Source: Lentisphaerales bacterium (lineage in GTDB: Bacteria > Verrucomicrobiota > Lentisphaeria > Lentisphaerales > Lentisphaeraceae). Taken from it: a DNA stretch of 64,000 bases. Made by a program: the position numbers and the translations under genes. Where the stretch lies: positions 1-64,000 of the forward strand of contig JAKVBD010000020.1 of the NCBI GenBank assembly GCA_022446985.1, written 5' to 3'. Shown one piece after another: positions 45,507 through 54,972 of this stretch. How positions within the stretch are numbered: the stretch's first letter is position 1; every line of letters starts with the position of its first letter. A model generated the notes under the pieces. That model made no database searches, was not told the DNA's origin, and was given only the letters and a program-made list of their open reading frames with translations.

Positions 45507-46184
45507 ATGAGACACTTAATGAAAATAGTTTTGAGCCTGTTTTTCTTGCTGAGCTCTTTACAGGCAGAGCTTATTCCTTATGAAGAAAGTTACATACATT
45601 TTGCCCTATCTAGAGGCTGGGTGAGGCAGGCTGAAAAAGCTCCACGTATGGGCTATTATTTCAAGTGGGATCAGCCAAGTGATAAATTATTTTACCAAGT
45701 TCACCGGCATCGTAAATGGGCCCAGTGGCATATGAAGGGACTTTCAGGTAAACAAAATACTTTCATTCAGCAGTGGAAGAGTGATTTGGAGTTAAGAATT
45801 ACTGGCGAGCCAATTGAGCTTAATTACGACTCCGAAAATTATATTCTTAGAATACTCTGGGAGAAAGACGGTGGATATTTACTGAGTAAGATGAAATTGA
45901 CATCATTTGGTTGTGTCGCATTTCATCAACTCTGTGATGAACAGTCAAAAATATTAGAATCCGAGGAATTATTAGACGGGATTATGCTGTCCATGGAAAT
46001 CCCGGGTGAATTACAGTTTTATCCAGAAGATTTGGCATCGGAGTTGATTAATAATATGGGGGGCGCTGTAGCTTTTGTTATACTCAGTATTCTATACCTC
46101 ATGTTTTCTCTTTTTCAGCGGTCGCAGATGAAGCATAGACGTTTGGAGATGCTTTATACATCGCGTATGGCTAGTGACCGGTGA
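45507..46184 (+). CDS. Exported protein with C-terminal membrane helix, unknown function
   Basis: An internal ATG (45507) is preferred because it places a signal peptide at the very start ('MKIVLSLFFLLSSLQA'); a frame 60 bases longer has no ribosome-binding site. The mature part is a beta-rich domain with 'SRGWVRQAEKAPRMGYYFKW', and a membrane helix lies near the end ('AVAFVILSILYLMFSLF') with a basic cytoplasmic tail. No family was recognised. It is the first gene of a plus-strand run leading to glmM. Confidence 0.65.
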   Translation: MRHLMKIVLSLFFLLSSLQAELIPYEESYIHFALSRGWVRQAEKAPRMGYYFKWDQPSDKLFYQVHRHRKWAQWHMKGLSGKQNTFIQQWKSDLELRITGEPIELNYDSENYILRILWEKDGGYLLSKMKLTSFGCVAFHQLCDEQSKILESEELLDGIMLSMEIPGELQFYPEDLASELINNMGGAVAFVILSILYLMFSLFQRSQMKHRRLEMLYTSRMASDR

Positions 46185-46277
46185 GTCTTTCTGCCTAAAT
46201 TGCCGGCATCCTCTGGAAATATCTTGAAATTGAACGAGTTTGTAAAGCAAAATCAATTTTAAGGAATTCCTTTCTAA

Positions 46278-46655
46278 ATGAATAAAATGCGAGCAATAAT
46301 TGATTACTCCTGCATGGGAGATGATTGTGACGAAACTATTCAGTTCAATCTTATGCAGCTTAAGGAAGATCAGGGGCTGATTAAGTGTCCCAGTTGTCAT
46401 AGACAGTATGAATTTACGGATGATGAATTTATTGGCAAACTTGAGAAGTTGCGCAAGCTCTTATTGGCAGTTCAGGATGCCGAGGAAATTCTGGGCGATT
46501 GTAATGTTGGTGTAACTACCCTGAACGGTGAAGTGAAGATTCCTTACAGATTGTTGCTGACAAGATTGAACACGATGATAACGCTTGATGTCGGTGGAAC
46601 TAAGGTTGATTTCCATTTTAGAGTTGAGCCTCTTGATAACGCTTCTTTCCGATAA
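46278..46655 (+). CDS. Small zinc-ribbon-like protein, unknown function
   Basis: The 125-residue protein has an N-terminal Cys pattern 'SCMGDDCDETIQF...IKCPSCHRQYEF' that could bind zinc, then a helix and a beta half ('YRLLLTRLNTMITLDVGG'). It precedes glmM by 31 bases and is probably in the same transcript. No function can be given. Confidence 0.6.
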   Translation: MNKMRAIIDYSCMGDDCDETIQFNLMQLKEDQGLIKCPSCHRQYEFTDDEFIGKLEKLRKLLLAVQDAEEILGDCNVGVTTLNGEVKIPYRLLLTRLNTMITLDVGGTKVDFHFRVEPLDNASFR

Positions 46656-46686
46656 TTTTTAATTTATTTAGATAACAGGATTCCCG

Positions 46687-48033
46687 ATGGGCAAACTTTT
46701 TGGAACAGATGGTATTCGCGGTAAGGCAAATGTTTACCCGATTAACCCTGACTTGGCTCTTAGATTAGGTAAGGCTATTGCGGCAGCATTCGGTGCAAAA
46801 GGCAAAGGTAAAACCCTCGCTATTATAGGTAAAGATACACGTTTATCCGGATATATGCTGGAGACAGCATTGACCAGTGGCATGATCAGCATGGGGATGG
46901 ATGTTTATATGGTCGGTCCTATGCCGACTCCGGCCGTTGCTTTGTTGGCAAAGTCTATGATTGCAGATGTAGGGATTATGATCACAGCATCTCATAATCC
47001 AGCAGAAGATAATGGGATTAAGATTTTTGATGGCAATGGTTATAAGCTTCCAGATGATGTTGAGGCAAAAATTGAAAAGTTATTGCTTTCAGAGGAAGAA
47101 ATAAATCCCGCAGATCCGACAAAGATGGGAAAGGCCTTTAGAATTGACGACGCAGGTGGTCGTTATATCGAAAGAACTAAGGCTTGTATAGGTCAAACAA
47201 ATTTACGTGGTTTAAAAGTTGTTCTTGACTGTGCTCATGGAGCTGGTTATCACTTGAATCCACTTATCTTTAAAGAGCTGGGTGTTGACGTCATAAAGAC
47301 CAATACCTCTCCGGATGGTTTAAATATTAATCAAGAATGTGGTGCCCTTTATCCTGAAAAAATGGGGGCTATGGTCCGTGCCCACGGTGCTGACTGTGGT
47401 ATTGCTTTTGATGGCGATGCAGACCGAGTGATTTTCTGTGATGCAGCAGGTGAAATAGTAAATGGTGATAAAATTATAGCCATGTGTGCCAAGGATCTCA
47501 AGGAACAGGGACGCCTTAAGAATGACACAGTCGTTGTAACTTCTATGACAAACCTGGGATTCCATAAGTCTATGGAAGAAGATGGTATAGACGTGGTTAT
47601 CACAGATGTCGGTGATCGTTATGTTATTGAAACTATGCGTCAAGGAGGTTTTGTTCTTGGTGGTGAGCAGTCTGGTCATATAATCTTTAATGAGCATTCG
47701 ACAACTGGAGATGGTGCCCTGGGTGGATTAATGGTGCTTAGCCTTATGAAGCGAACCGGTAGAACCCTTGCGGAATTAGCTGAATGTATGGAGGTTTTTC
47801 CTCAGAAGCTGACGAATATAATGGTAAGTAGTAAGCCTCCACTTGAATCTTTAACTAAAGTGCAAGCAACGCTACAAGAATGTGAAGCTGCTTTAGGTAG
47901 TAGTGGTCGTTGTGTACTGCGTTACTCTGGGACTGAAAGTAAACTACGTGTTTTGCTTGAGGCGGAAAAGCACTCAGATGTTGATTTTTGGACAGATAAA
48001 TTTATAGCTGCTGTTAAGTCAGAGTTGGGATAA
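46687..48033 (+). CDS. glmM: Phosphoglucosamine mutase
   Basis: The 448-residue enzyme converts GlcN-6-P to GlcN-1-P for UDP-GlcNAc synthesis. The phosphoserine loop is 'TASHNPAEDNG' with S102, the Mg loop 'FDGDADRVIF', the sugar loop 'GGEQSGHI', and the phosphate-binding loop 'RYSGTESKLRVL'. It is followed after 2 bases by a left-handed-beta-helix protein, probably a partner in amino-sugar activation. Confidence 0.95.
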   Translation: MGKLFGTDGIRGKANVYPINPDLALRLGKAIAAAFGAKGKGKTLAIIGKDTRLSGYMLETALTSGMISMGMDVYMVGPMPTPAVALLAKSMIADVGIMITASHNPAEDNGIKIFDGNGYKLPDDVEAKIEKLLLSEEEINPADPTKMGKAFRIDDAGGRYIERTKACIGQTNLRGLKVVLDCAHGAGYHLNPLIFKELGVDVIKTNTSPDGLNINQECGALYPEKMGAMVRAHGADCGIAFDGDADRVIFCDAAGEIVNGDKIIAMCAKDLKEQGRLKNDTVVVTSMTNLGFHKSMEEDGIDVVITDVGDRYVIETMRQGGFVLGGEQSGHIIFNEHSTTGDGALGGLMVLSLMKRTGRTLAELAECMEVFPQKLTNIMVSSKPPLESLTKVQATLQECEAALGSSGRCVLRYSGTESKLRVLLEAEKHSDVDFWTDKFIAAVKSELG

Positions 48034-48035
48034 AT

Positions 48036-48893
48036 ATGGTTGAGTTTGTAGAGTTTTCAGATAAAGCAGTACCTTTGACAGTTGATAAGCCTCTGGCTGA
48101 TTGTCAGGTTGCCGGTAAAACATTTCGTGAATGGCAATTGGGGATTCTTGAAAACCTTTCCGAGAAGACTTTTTACGTTCGTTCAAATGCCTGGATTTCT
48201 TCTAAGGATGTTAATTGGCTGTTAGATACCGGAAAACTTGCTAGTGGTTCGGTTGTTCTTGCTTCTTTAAATAAAGAAGATTTAATGGGAAATGTAGAAG
48301 AAGTTCCATCAGAAAACTCTTTTGAAGTGAAATACGCTTGGGATTTGTTAAAGGTTAATGAACAGCTTATTTCCGGACTCACAGAAACTGAAATTAACGG
48401 TGAAATGAGTGAGAGAGCAGAAGCTCATGGCAATATTATTGTAGGTGAGGGGACGCGCATTTTACCTGGTGTTTTCATAGAAGGTAACGTCATCATCGGT
48501 GATAACTGTAAGATAGGCCCTAATTGCTATATTCGCGGTAACACTTTCATTGGTGATAACTGTCATATTGGTCAGTCAGTTGAGATTAAGAACTGCCTTA
48601 TTATGGATAAGACAAATGTTGGTCATTTATCATATGTTGGAGATTCTGTGCTTGGTGTAAAGGTTAATTTTGGTGCCGGAACTACAACTTCAAATTTAAG
48701 GCATGATGGGACGAACCACAAGTCAATGATTGAAGGTGAGTTACTGGATACCGGAAGACGTAAGTTTGGAGTCGTTGTTGGAGATAGTGTCCACACTGGA
48801 ATTAATACATCCTTTTATCCTGGCAGAAAGGTTTGGCCTGGAATGAGTACTCTTCCCGCCGAAGTTGTTCAGAAAGACATTGTTAAAAATTAA
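48036..48893 (+). CDS. Left-handed beta-helix protein resembling the acetyltransferase half of GlmU
   Basis: The 285-residue protein has an N-terminal half (1-130) without the nucleotidyltransferase GxGTRM motif and a hexapeptide-repeat helix (130-275: 'GEGTRILPGVFIEGNVIIGDNCKIGPNC', seen in parts). It resembles GlmU-type bifunctional enzymes that have lost the uridylyltransferase core. The location after glmM suggests a step in UDP-GlcNAc or a related sugar pathway. A true full-length GlmU must then exist elsewhere. Confidence 0.75.
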   Translation: MVEFVEFSDKAVPLTVDKPLADCQVAGKTFREWQLGILENLSEKTFYVRSNAWISSKDVNWLLDTGKLASGSVVLASLNKEDLMGNVEEVPSENSFEVKYAWDLLKVNEQLISGLTETEINGEMSERAEAHGNIIVGEGTRILPGVFIEGNVIIGDNCKIGPNCYIRGNTFIGDNCHIGQSVEIKNCLIMDKTNVGHLSYVGDSVLGVKVNFGAGTTTSNLRHDGTNHKSMIEGELLDTGRRKFGVVVGDSVHTGINTSFYPGRKVWPGMSTLPAEVVQKDIVKN

Positions 48894-48901
48894 ACATCTT
48901 T

Positions 48902-48930
48902 GAGGCCCTAAAGATCGGGCCTTATTTTAT
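48902..48930 (+). terminator. Intrinsic terminator after the glmM operon
   Basis: A 6-bp GC stem (AGGCCC 48903-48908 with GGGCCT 48917-48922) is followed by TATTTTAT, 10 bases past the stop codon. Confidence 0.75.
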
Positions 48931-49068
48931 AATCTCCCGCAAGTTTTTCAAAAACTTCTCATTATTGTTGATATATCAAAAAAGTTTATTTTTTCTTTAG
49001 AAAAACTGTAATAGTTGCCGTTAATCTTCGGTATACTTTTTGATGGAACAGGAAATGAGGCCGAGTAT

Positions 49069-50145
49069 ATGATGACTGGTGATGCTATCGATAATATTCG
49101 TGTTAGCGGCTACGATATTATAGCAGAAATTGGGCATGGAAATAATGGAAATGTTTATTACGCGATTCAAACGAGGTTAAAGCGTCCAGTTGCTTTAAAG
49201 ATCTTGTCTGAAAATTTAGCAAATGATGAATCCTATGTACAGCGTTTTTATCATGAAGCTCAAACAGCAGCTCAGTTATCTCACCCAAATGTAGTGCGTG
49301 CCTATGATGTAGGTCACGCAGAGTCAGAGCATTTTTACTTTTCCATGGAGTTGATTGAAGGGGAAGATATTTTATCCCTTATTAAAGATCGAGGAGGTCT
49401 TGATTGGCGGGAGAGCTTGGAGTATCTGAAAAGTATAGCGGCCGCTCTCGATTATGGTATGAGTAAATGCCGTTTAACTCATGGAGATATCAAGCCGGCG
49501 AATATTATGGTGACTCATAGGGGCGATGTTAAGTTGGCTGACTTAGGTTTGGCTTGTTTGGGGGGAGAAGCTAAAAGTGAAGATGTCATGCTGACACCAT
49601 ATTATGCTGCTCCGGAGGTTATTCTTGGGGAGTGGGAGACGGGGGATTGTCGTGCGGATATTTATAGCTTCGGTGCAACGCTTTACCATATGCTTACCGC
49701 TAGGCCGGTTTTTAGTGGAGATGACAATACTGAAGTTTTAAATCAACATTTAAATTCAGCAGTGATAAATGCCGGAGTATTCGTGTCGATTCCTCAGGGG
49801 GTATGTGATTTTGTTTCGAAGCTACTTAGAAAAAAGAAAGAAGATAGATTTCAGGCTTGGGATAAGGTTGTTAAGGAAATTGATAGACTGCTTGATACAG
49901 CAGGAAAATCCTACTGTACTAAAAGTAGGTCTCCTAAAAAATACCAATTAAATAAAGAGCGTCGTAAACGAGCTATGCAAAGATTGAAACGGCGAAAGAA
50001 AAATAAGGTCTTTACTTATTATTTCTGCGGAATGGGTGCAGTAGCAGTACTGTTCTTTGTTTCAGATATATTTATTGCCATACTCGGTGGTGGTGGAGCG
50101 TGGCAGTGGCTGGAGGTTTTTGTGAAGAGTTTGACAGGATCTTAA
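49069..50145 (+). CDS. Ser/Thr protein kinase without zinc ribbon, membrane-anchored
   Basis: The ATG at 49069 has GAGG at 8 bases spacing; a longer frame upstream (TTG at 49015) is less likely. The 358-residue kinase has 'IGHGNNGNVYYA', 'VALKIL', 'HGDIKPAN' (catalytic Asp kept; Arg of HRD replaced by Gly) and 'DLGLAC'. It then has a basic linker and one membrane helix (about 310-335). It is the only kinase here lacking the N-terminal Cys ribbon. The Gly-D variant of HRD usually marks activation-loop-independent kinases. Confidence 0.85.
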   Translation: MMTGDAIDNIRVSGYDIIAEIGHGNNGNVYYAIQTRLKRPVALKILSENLANDESYVQRFYHEAQTAAQLSHPNVVRAYDVGHAESEHFYFSMELIEGEDILSLIKDRGGLDWRESLEYLKSIAAALDYGMSKCRLTHGDIKPANIMVTHRGDVKLADLGLACLGGEAKSEDVMLTPYYAAPEVILGEWETGDCRADIYSFGATLYHMLTARPVFSGDDNTEVLNQHLNSAVINAGVFVSIPQGVCDFVSKLLRKKKEDRFQAWDKVVKEIDRLLDTAGKSYCTKSRSPKKYQLNKERRKRAMQRLKRRKKNKVFTYYFCGMGAVAVLFFVSDIFIAILGGGGAWQWLEVFVKSLTGS

Positions 50146-50202
50146 AAGTTTTGAAGTACCTGCGAATAGTTAGCTGAATCCCTTAGGTGCGTCATTTAAT
50201 TG

Positions 50203-50240
50203 CAGGAAAAAATGCCGGATACTTAAGGATGTATCCGGCG
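50203..50240 (-). terminator. Intrinsic terminator after rpsU
   Basis: On the minus strand GCCGGATAC and GTATCCGGC form a perfect 9-bp stem with an 8-base loop and are followed by ATTTTTTCC. It is located 50 bases past the rpsU stop. Confidence 0.88.
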
Positions 50241-50289
50241 AAAATGTAAGCAAGTGTTGGACTTGACTCAGCTAAAGAAGGTTCCGGTA

Positions 50290-50484
50290 TTAACGAAGTC
50301 TGCTTTCTTTAGCAATGCGTTTAGCCAGTCTCTTTTCTTCGCGACGCTTGATTTCACTTGGCTTTTCGTAGTGACGTCTGTTACGTAGTTCTCTTAGAAC
50401 ACCCTCGCGGTCAAGTTTCTTTTTAAGTCTTCTTAGAGCCTTGTCAATTGGCTCGCCTCTTTTAGTCTGTACTTCAGATGGCAC
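50290..50484 (-). CDS. rpsU: Ribosomal protein bS21
   Basis: The 64-residue basic protein contains '[20 protein letters not shown]' and '[20 protein letters not shown]', the S21 signature. It is small-subunit specific and involved in translation initiation. It is transcribed alone, divergent from mfd. Confidence 0.95.
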   Translation of the reverse strand: MPSEVQTKRGEPIDKALRRLKKKLDREGVLRELRNRRHYEKPSEIKRREEKRLAKRIAKESRLR

Positions 50485-50584
50485 TAATTATTCTCCATTT
50501 ATAATTTCTGAATCAATTCCAACAGTTATCTAATATTTCATATTTACATTCATATGAAAAGGGCCAATACTATAAGGTAAATGC

Positions 50585-53500
50585 TTGATCAGTCAACCCG
50601 TTTTTAATTCTATGTCATCTTTTAATAAAAAAATAAATGAAATTTTTGCTAATCTCAACCCCAATAGCTATAAAGATTTAGTTTTTTCTGATACGGAACT
50701 CTCTGCTCTTTACTTGTTTAGCGCAATTTCTAAGCTTGAAGGGGGTGCCCTGGTAGTTGTGGAGAATTCAGCAATGCTAGACACTATTTTTGATGATTTT
50801 AAGCAATTTTTAAAGATCTCCGGTGATTCGAGACCGGTTTTTGAGTTTCCGGAATACGCTACATCTAAAGGTTTATTTCAGCCAGATAATGAAGGTGAGA
50901 GAAATACTGTACTGGGTAAGCTTTTAACTTCACAAGAGCCCATGATAATTTTGGCTAGCAGTTCGGCCTTTATCAGTCCAGTTGCAGAAGTCGATCAATT
51001 TAATGAAGATGCGATTGAGTTAAAAGTGGGAGATGAAAGCTACTCTCCTGAATCGTTGAGTGAATTGTTAGTTAAGTTGGATTATGACAATGAATACCAA
51101 GTTAGTATGCAGTTGGAGTTTGCCAGACGTGGCGGCATTGTTGATATTTTCTCGCCTTTGTATAAAAATGCTCACCGTATAGAATTTTTTGGCGATGAGA
51201 TTGAATCAATTCGCGCTTTTGATCCAGCGACACAACGTTCGATTGAAGAAGCAGAGTCTTTAACTGTAGTTCCCCGTTCTAGTGATGAACAGGAGAGGGG
51301 GCATTTACTGGACTATTGCAAAGCTTATACAACTATCTTGCTTGATCCGGAAAGCATCGAGAAGCATGTTGAAGAATTTTTTAGAGACTGTTCATTTAAA
51401 TCGATTTTAGAAAAAACGACAGTTCTGAATATTGTCAATGGGACTTCGAACTCTTTAGCCATTTCTGCGATGGCACCTTTCTTTCGAAGTTCTTTACCAG
51501 AGTTGCATGGTGCTGTTTCGATAATGATTCAGAATTTTGTCAAAGAGCAACTGCAGAATTGGGTGTCAGAGGAATACGAATTATTTATTTTTTGTGGATC
51601 GAAAGGCAATCGCCAGCGTTTTGAGCAGCTGCTGAAGGAAACGGGAATAGCTGGTAAAGGTATTCATCTGACCGAGGATCATTTGGCTGCCAGTTTTATC
51701 TGCTATGACAGCAAGCAAATTCTTTTAAGTGAAAATGAACTATTTGGAAGAAGTGTTACGACGAGAAGAAGTCGCTCTGTCAGACAGCAGGCTTTAGAGG
51801 CGTTTTTAGAATCTGAGCCAGAGATCAGTACTGGAGACTATGCTGTCCACGCAGCCCATGGTATTTGTCGTTATAATGGCATAGAGATTCAGGAGAATAA
51901 TGGGCTATTTATGGAAGTGATGGCGTTGGAGTTTGCTGAAGAAAGAATGCTTTATGTGCCATTGACGTCCTCGCATCTTATCAGCCGTTATATAGGTGGC
52001 CGTAAAGGTGTTCCAAAATTGACTCGTATAGGCGGGAGCGCTTGGAAAGCTGCTCGAGGCAAGGCTGAGAGTACTGCCAGCGATTTGGCTGCTGAGCTTT
52101 TGCGCTTTCAAGCAGTTCGGAAATTTTCTAAGGGGCATCGCTGTACAGAAGATAATGATTGGCAAATGATGTTTGAAGAAGCCTTTCCTTATGAAGAGAC
52201 AGTGGATCAGAAAAAGGCAATTGAGGCTGTAAAAAAGGATATGGAAAGCAGTCAGCCTATGGATCGTCTGGTATGCGGCGATGTTGGTTTTGGTAAAACA
52301 GAAGTTGCATTACGGGCTGCTTTTAAAGCAGTGATGGATGGTCGGCAGGTTGCGGTGATTGTACCAACGACGGTTCTAGCTCAACAGCATTACCGAACTT
52401 TTAGTCAGCGTATGGCAGATTATCCTGTCGATGTAAGGTTGCTTTGTCGTTTTGTGTCCGGTAAAGAGCAAAAGCAAACGTTAAAAGATATGGCAGAAGG
52501 TGGGTGCGATATTGTCATCGGTACTCACCGTTTATTGCAGAAGGACATTCTATTTGAGTGTCTTGGCTTAGTTGTTGTTGATGAAGAACAGCGTTTCGGA
52601 GTTGAAAGTAAAGAGCAGCTTAAGCGTATGCGAGCAACTGTAGATATCTTGACGATGACGGCAACGCCTATTCCAAGAACACTTTACTTTTCACTGGCGG
52701 GCTTGCGCGACTTCAGTACGATCATGACACCTCCTGTAGAGCGAAAGCCAGTTAAGACAATAGTCGCAAAAGAAGATGATGAGATCATTGAACAGGCTCT
52801 TAAAAGAGAGATTGAGAGAGGCGGTCAGGTTTATTTTCTGCATAACAGAGTTCAGACGATAGAAAAAAAAGCTTTTCAGATTCAGCAGATGGTTCCTGAA
52901 GCCAAAGTTGTTTTTGGACATGGCCAGATGAAAGATAGCGAACTGGAAGATGTTATGCGGAATTTCATTGAGCGCAAGTACGATATTTTAGTATCAACAA
53001 CGATTATTGAATCAGGTTTGGATAATCCCTACGCAAATACCATAATTATTGATCGAGCTGATCGCTTTGGACTGGCTGAATTATATCAGTTGAGAGGTCG
53101 AGTAGGGCGTTATCACCATCAGGCATATTGTTATCTATTATTGCCTGGGCATGGACTGCTTATGGATTCTGCCCGCCAAAGAATGTCAGCAATTCGTCGT
53201 TATACTCATCTGGGTGCAGGCTTTAAGCTGGCTTTGCGTGACCTGGAGATCCGCGGTGCAGGAAATCTTCTTGGTAAGGAGCAGAGTGGGCACATCGCAG
53301 CCGTTGGCTTTGAGATGTATTGCAAGTTATTGAAGAGCTCTGTGGCCAGGCTGGAAAATAAAAAAGAGCCTTTGACGGTGACGAATGTCTCAATTGACTT
53401 TTTACCCATAGGGATGAGTGAAGATAAAGAATCTGCCTGTATTCCGCCAGAGTATATAGAGTCACAAACAATCAGACTTGAAACCTATCAGCGCACAGCA

Positions 53501-53776
53501 AAGCTTGACTCGCTTAAGTTACTCAATGAATTCTGCAAAGAACTGCGCGATCGCTTTGGGCGATTTCCGAAAACGGTGTCTTTCTATATGAAATTTCTAG
53601 AGATAAAAGTTAGAGCTCAACTGAAGAGACTGCATGCTGTCGCAGTTAGAGATGGTCGCCTTTATTTGGAAGGTGAAGAGGGGTATAAGAAGATAAATGG
53701 CAAGGTGCCGGTTTTAAGTGAAGGAAGCACCACTGCCAGGTTAAATGAAATTCTTCAACTGCTGAAGAGAATTTAA
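50585..53776 (+). CDS. mfd: Transcription-repair coupling factor
   Basis: The TTG at 50585 lies 7 bases after AAGG; the ATG at 50581 opens only an 8-codon frame. The 1063-residue protein has a UvrB-like N-terminal module, the RNA-polymerase-interaction domain (around 'HAAHGICRYNGI'), a translocase with Walker A 'GDVGFGKTEV', 'DEEQRFG', 'RGRVGRYHHQAYCYLL' and the D7 domain. Mfd removes stalled RNA polymerase and recruits UvrA. It is shorter than E. coli Mfd (1148). The 3' end overlaps a convergent gene by 4 bases. Confidence 0.95.
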   Translation: MISQPVFNSMSSFNKKINEIFANLNPNSYKDLVFSDTELSALYLFSAISKLEGGALVVVENSAMLDTIFDDFKQFLKISGDSRPVFEFPEYATSKGLFQPDNEGERNTVLGKLLTSQEPMIILASSSAFISPVAEVDQFNEDAIELKVGDESYSPESLSELLVKLDYDNEYQVSMQLEFARRGGIVDIFSPLYKNAHRIEFFGDEIESIRAFDPATQRSIEEAESLTVVPRSSDEQERGHLLDYCKAYTTILLDPESIEKHVEEFFRDCSFKSILEKTTVLNIVNGTSNSLAISAMAPFFRSSLPELHGAVSIMIQNFVKEQLQNWVSEEYELFIFCGSKGNRQRFEQLLKETGIAGKGIHLTEDHLAASFICYDSKQILLSENELFGRSVTTRRSRSVRQQALEAFLESEPEISTGDYAVHAAHGICRYNGIEIQENNGLFMEVMALEFAEERMLYVPLTSSHLISRYIGGRKGVPKLTRIGGSAWKAARGKAESTASDLAAELLRFQAVRKFSKGHRCTEDNDWQMMFEEAFPYEETVDQKKAIEAVKKDMESSQPMDRLVCGDVGFGKTEVALRAAFKAVMDGRQVAVIVPTTVLAQQHYRTFSQRMADYPVDVRLLCRFVSGKEQKQTLKDMAEGGCDIVIGTHRLLQKDILFECLGLVVVDEEQRFGVESKEQLKRMRATVDILTMTATPIPRTLYFSLAGLRDFSTIMTPPVERKPVKTIVAKEDDEIIEQALKREIERGGQVYFLHNRVQTIEKKAFQIQQMVPEAKVVFGHGQMKDSELEDVMRNFIERKYDILVSTTIIESGLDNPYANTIIIDRADRFGLAELYQLRGRVGRYHHQAYCYLLLPGHGLLMDSARQRMSAIRRYTHLGAGFKLALRDLEIRGAGNLLGKEQSGHIAAVGFEMYCKLLKSSVARLENKKEPLTVTNVSIDFLPIGMSEDKESACIPPEYIESQTIRLETYQRTAKLDSLKLLNEFCKELRDRFGRFPKTVSFYMKFLEIKVRAQLKRLHAVAVRDGRLYLEGEEGYKKINGKVPVLSEGSTTARLNEILQLLKRI

Positions 53777-54204
53777 GCCTTATTCATTGTTGGAATAAAG
53801 AATTGGTCAATATCGCGAATGAGTCCTTCAAAATCAAAGCGAATATTTATCGGTTTGCCGTCGCTTACTTTAGCCGCGATGTGATTGGTGATGTTAATGA
53901 AAAGGTCAGTTTCTTTATAGCGTAAAACGATATCTTTACCGAGTTTATCTTCCATAACCCACCAGTCAAAACCTTTTCTATTGCTGATAATCATACGACC
54001 GAGCATAACTCCCATGCCCTGGTAAAAATGCGCACCGCTTTCATTATCAATAATTTTTAAGTCGATGACATTTTGAAAAGCCTGAAGGTCAGCGGGTGTT
54101 TCAGAGATTTCGTAATTCAGGTTAAGGCTTATCAGTTCTTTGGTAGAAATAAATAAGTGTGCAAGAGTTTTATAATCTTGATCTTTTAGTCTGTGAAATT
54201 TCAT
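53773..54204 (-). CDS. DUF3806-like hypothetical protein
   Basis: The 143-residue soluble alpha/beta protein contains 'YQGMGVMLGRMIISNRKGFDWWVMEDKLGKDIVLRYKETDLFI', a pattern like DUF3806 (Gly...Trp...Asp...Gly). Function is unknown. It is transcribed against mfd, and upstream of its start are 180 AT-rich bases. Confidence 0.65.
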   Translation of the reverse strand: MKFHRLKDQDYKTLAHLFISTKELISLNLNYEISETPADLQAFQNVIDLKIIDNESGAHFYQGMGVMLGRMIISNRKGFDWWVMEDKLGKDIVLRYKETDLFINITNHIAAKVSDGKPINIRFDFEGLIRDIDQFFIPTMNKA

Positions 54205-54554
54205 TTTTGCATCCCGGGAAATAAAAAATATTAACCTCTAATTTGCATGAGGTTCTTATGAAGTACAGTTCGGGAATTTAAGCTAAGATCAATTTTTTGA
54301 TTAATTAATAGTTAATATTTCTGGACGCCTCGTTGATTAAAGTATAAGATTTGAAAAAGTTAACTTAATTAGTGGAGGCCAATCATGCAGCTCATTGCAA
54401 CATATTCGGGTAACAACTCTGCTTATTTGTTTAGCTAGATTTTCACCTACGCAGAGTTCTTACTCACCTTTCTATATCATCAAAAGTTTTGTGCATGTTT
54501 AGTTATTTTTATACATGCGTTTCTATATTTTTATGACCATAGTTGGAGTTCTGC
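54205..54554. other. AT-rich intergenic region with a tiny frame before the rbfA-like/rtcB unit
   Basis: This 350-base spacer contains a 17-codon frame with an excellent ribosome-binding site (54385-54438) and an AT-only inverted repeat near 54295-54320 (TTAATTAATAG). Nothing else is recognisable. Confidence 0.4.
54385..54438 (+). CDS. Possible 17-residue leader peptide
   Basis: GGAGG is placed 7 bases before the ATG, followed by the peptide 'MQLIATYSGNNSAYLFS' and TAG. The ribosome-binding site is stronger than that of most genes here. It could be a leader peptide controlling the rbfA-like/rtcB unit downstream, a decayed gene start, or chance; conservation in relatives would decide. Confidence 0.35.
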   Translation: MQLIATYSGNNSAYLFS

Positions 54555-54971
54555 ATGGTTAAACGCTTTAGGTCTAAACCTGACCTTAATCAATTCTGTG
54601 AAGCTTTGCACCCGGACGATGGGTTGAGTTATCACGATCTTAGAAAAAAATATCAAATACAAAGTAAAAAAGAAAATTATCACCAAGAACAGTTAGCTCG
54701 CCAAATACATGAAGCATTGGAGATGGCTTTACTCTCAAAGTGCCGTAATTCTTTGTTTGAAGGCTTGTTAGTGAAGTCTGTGTAATTTATTCAGGCCTCT
54801 GGAAAATTTGAGGTGACTTTTAGTAGCCCTCAAACTCTGAAAGAGCTGGATGATGTTCTTCATGTTTTGGAAGAATGTCGAAGCTTGTTTTTGGAGTCCA
54901 TAGCCCGAAATATAAACCGTAAGAAGTTACCATCTTTATCCTTTCTTGTTCATTCGCACCATGGAGGTTGA
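54555..54971 (+). pseudogene. RbfA-like ribosome-binding factor, interrupted by in-frame TAA
   Basis: The ATG at 54555 has GGAG 6 bases upstream. The frame encodes 'VKRFRSKPDLNQFCEALHPD...FEGLLVKSV', stops at TAA (54783-54785), and continues in the same frame with 'FIQASGKFEVTF...LHVLEECRSLFLESIARNINRKKLPSLSFLV' to TGA at 54971. Joined, this is an RbfA-like profile (KH-type fold; closing block of the LR..IA..L..R..P.L.F type). One codon change (e.g. GAA to TAA) explains the stop. The stop at 54971 nearly touches rtcB at 54973, implying coupled translation. Confidence 0.6.
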
Positions 54972-54972
54972 G

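Noticed and set aside
50581-50607. ATG start for mfd at 50581
   Set aside because: That frame stops after eight codons; the mfd frame is opened by TTG at 50585, which has the better spacing to AAGG.
54439-54620. Hydrophobic continuation after the TAG of the 17-codon frame
   Set aside because: The extension runs into the rbfA-like gene in another frame and is explained by AT-rich sequence; no family match.
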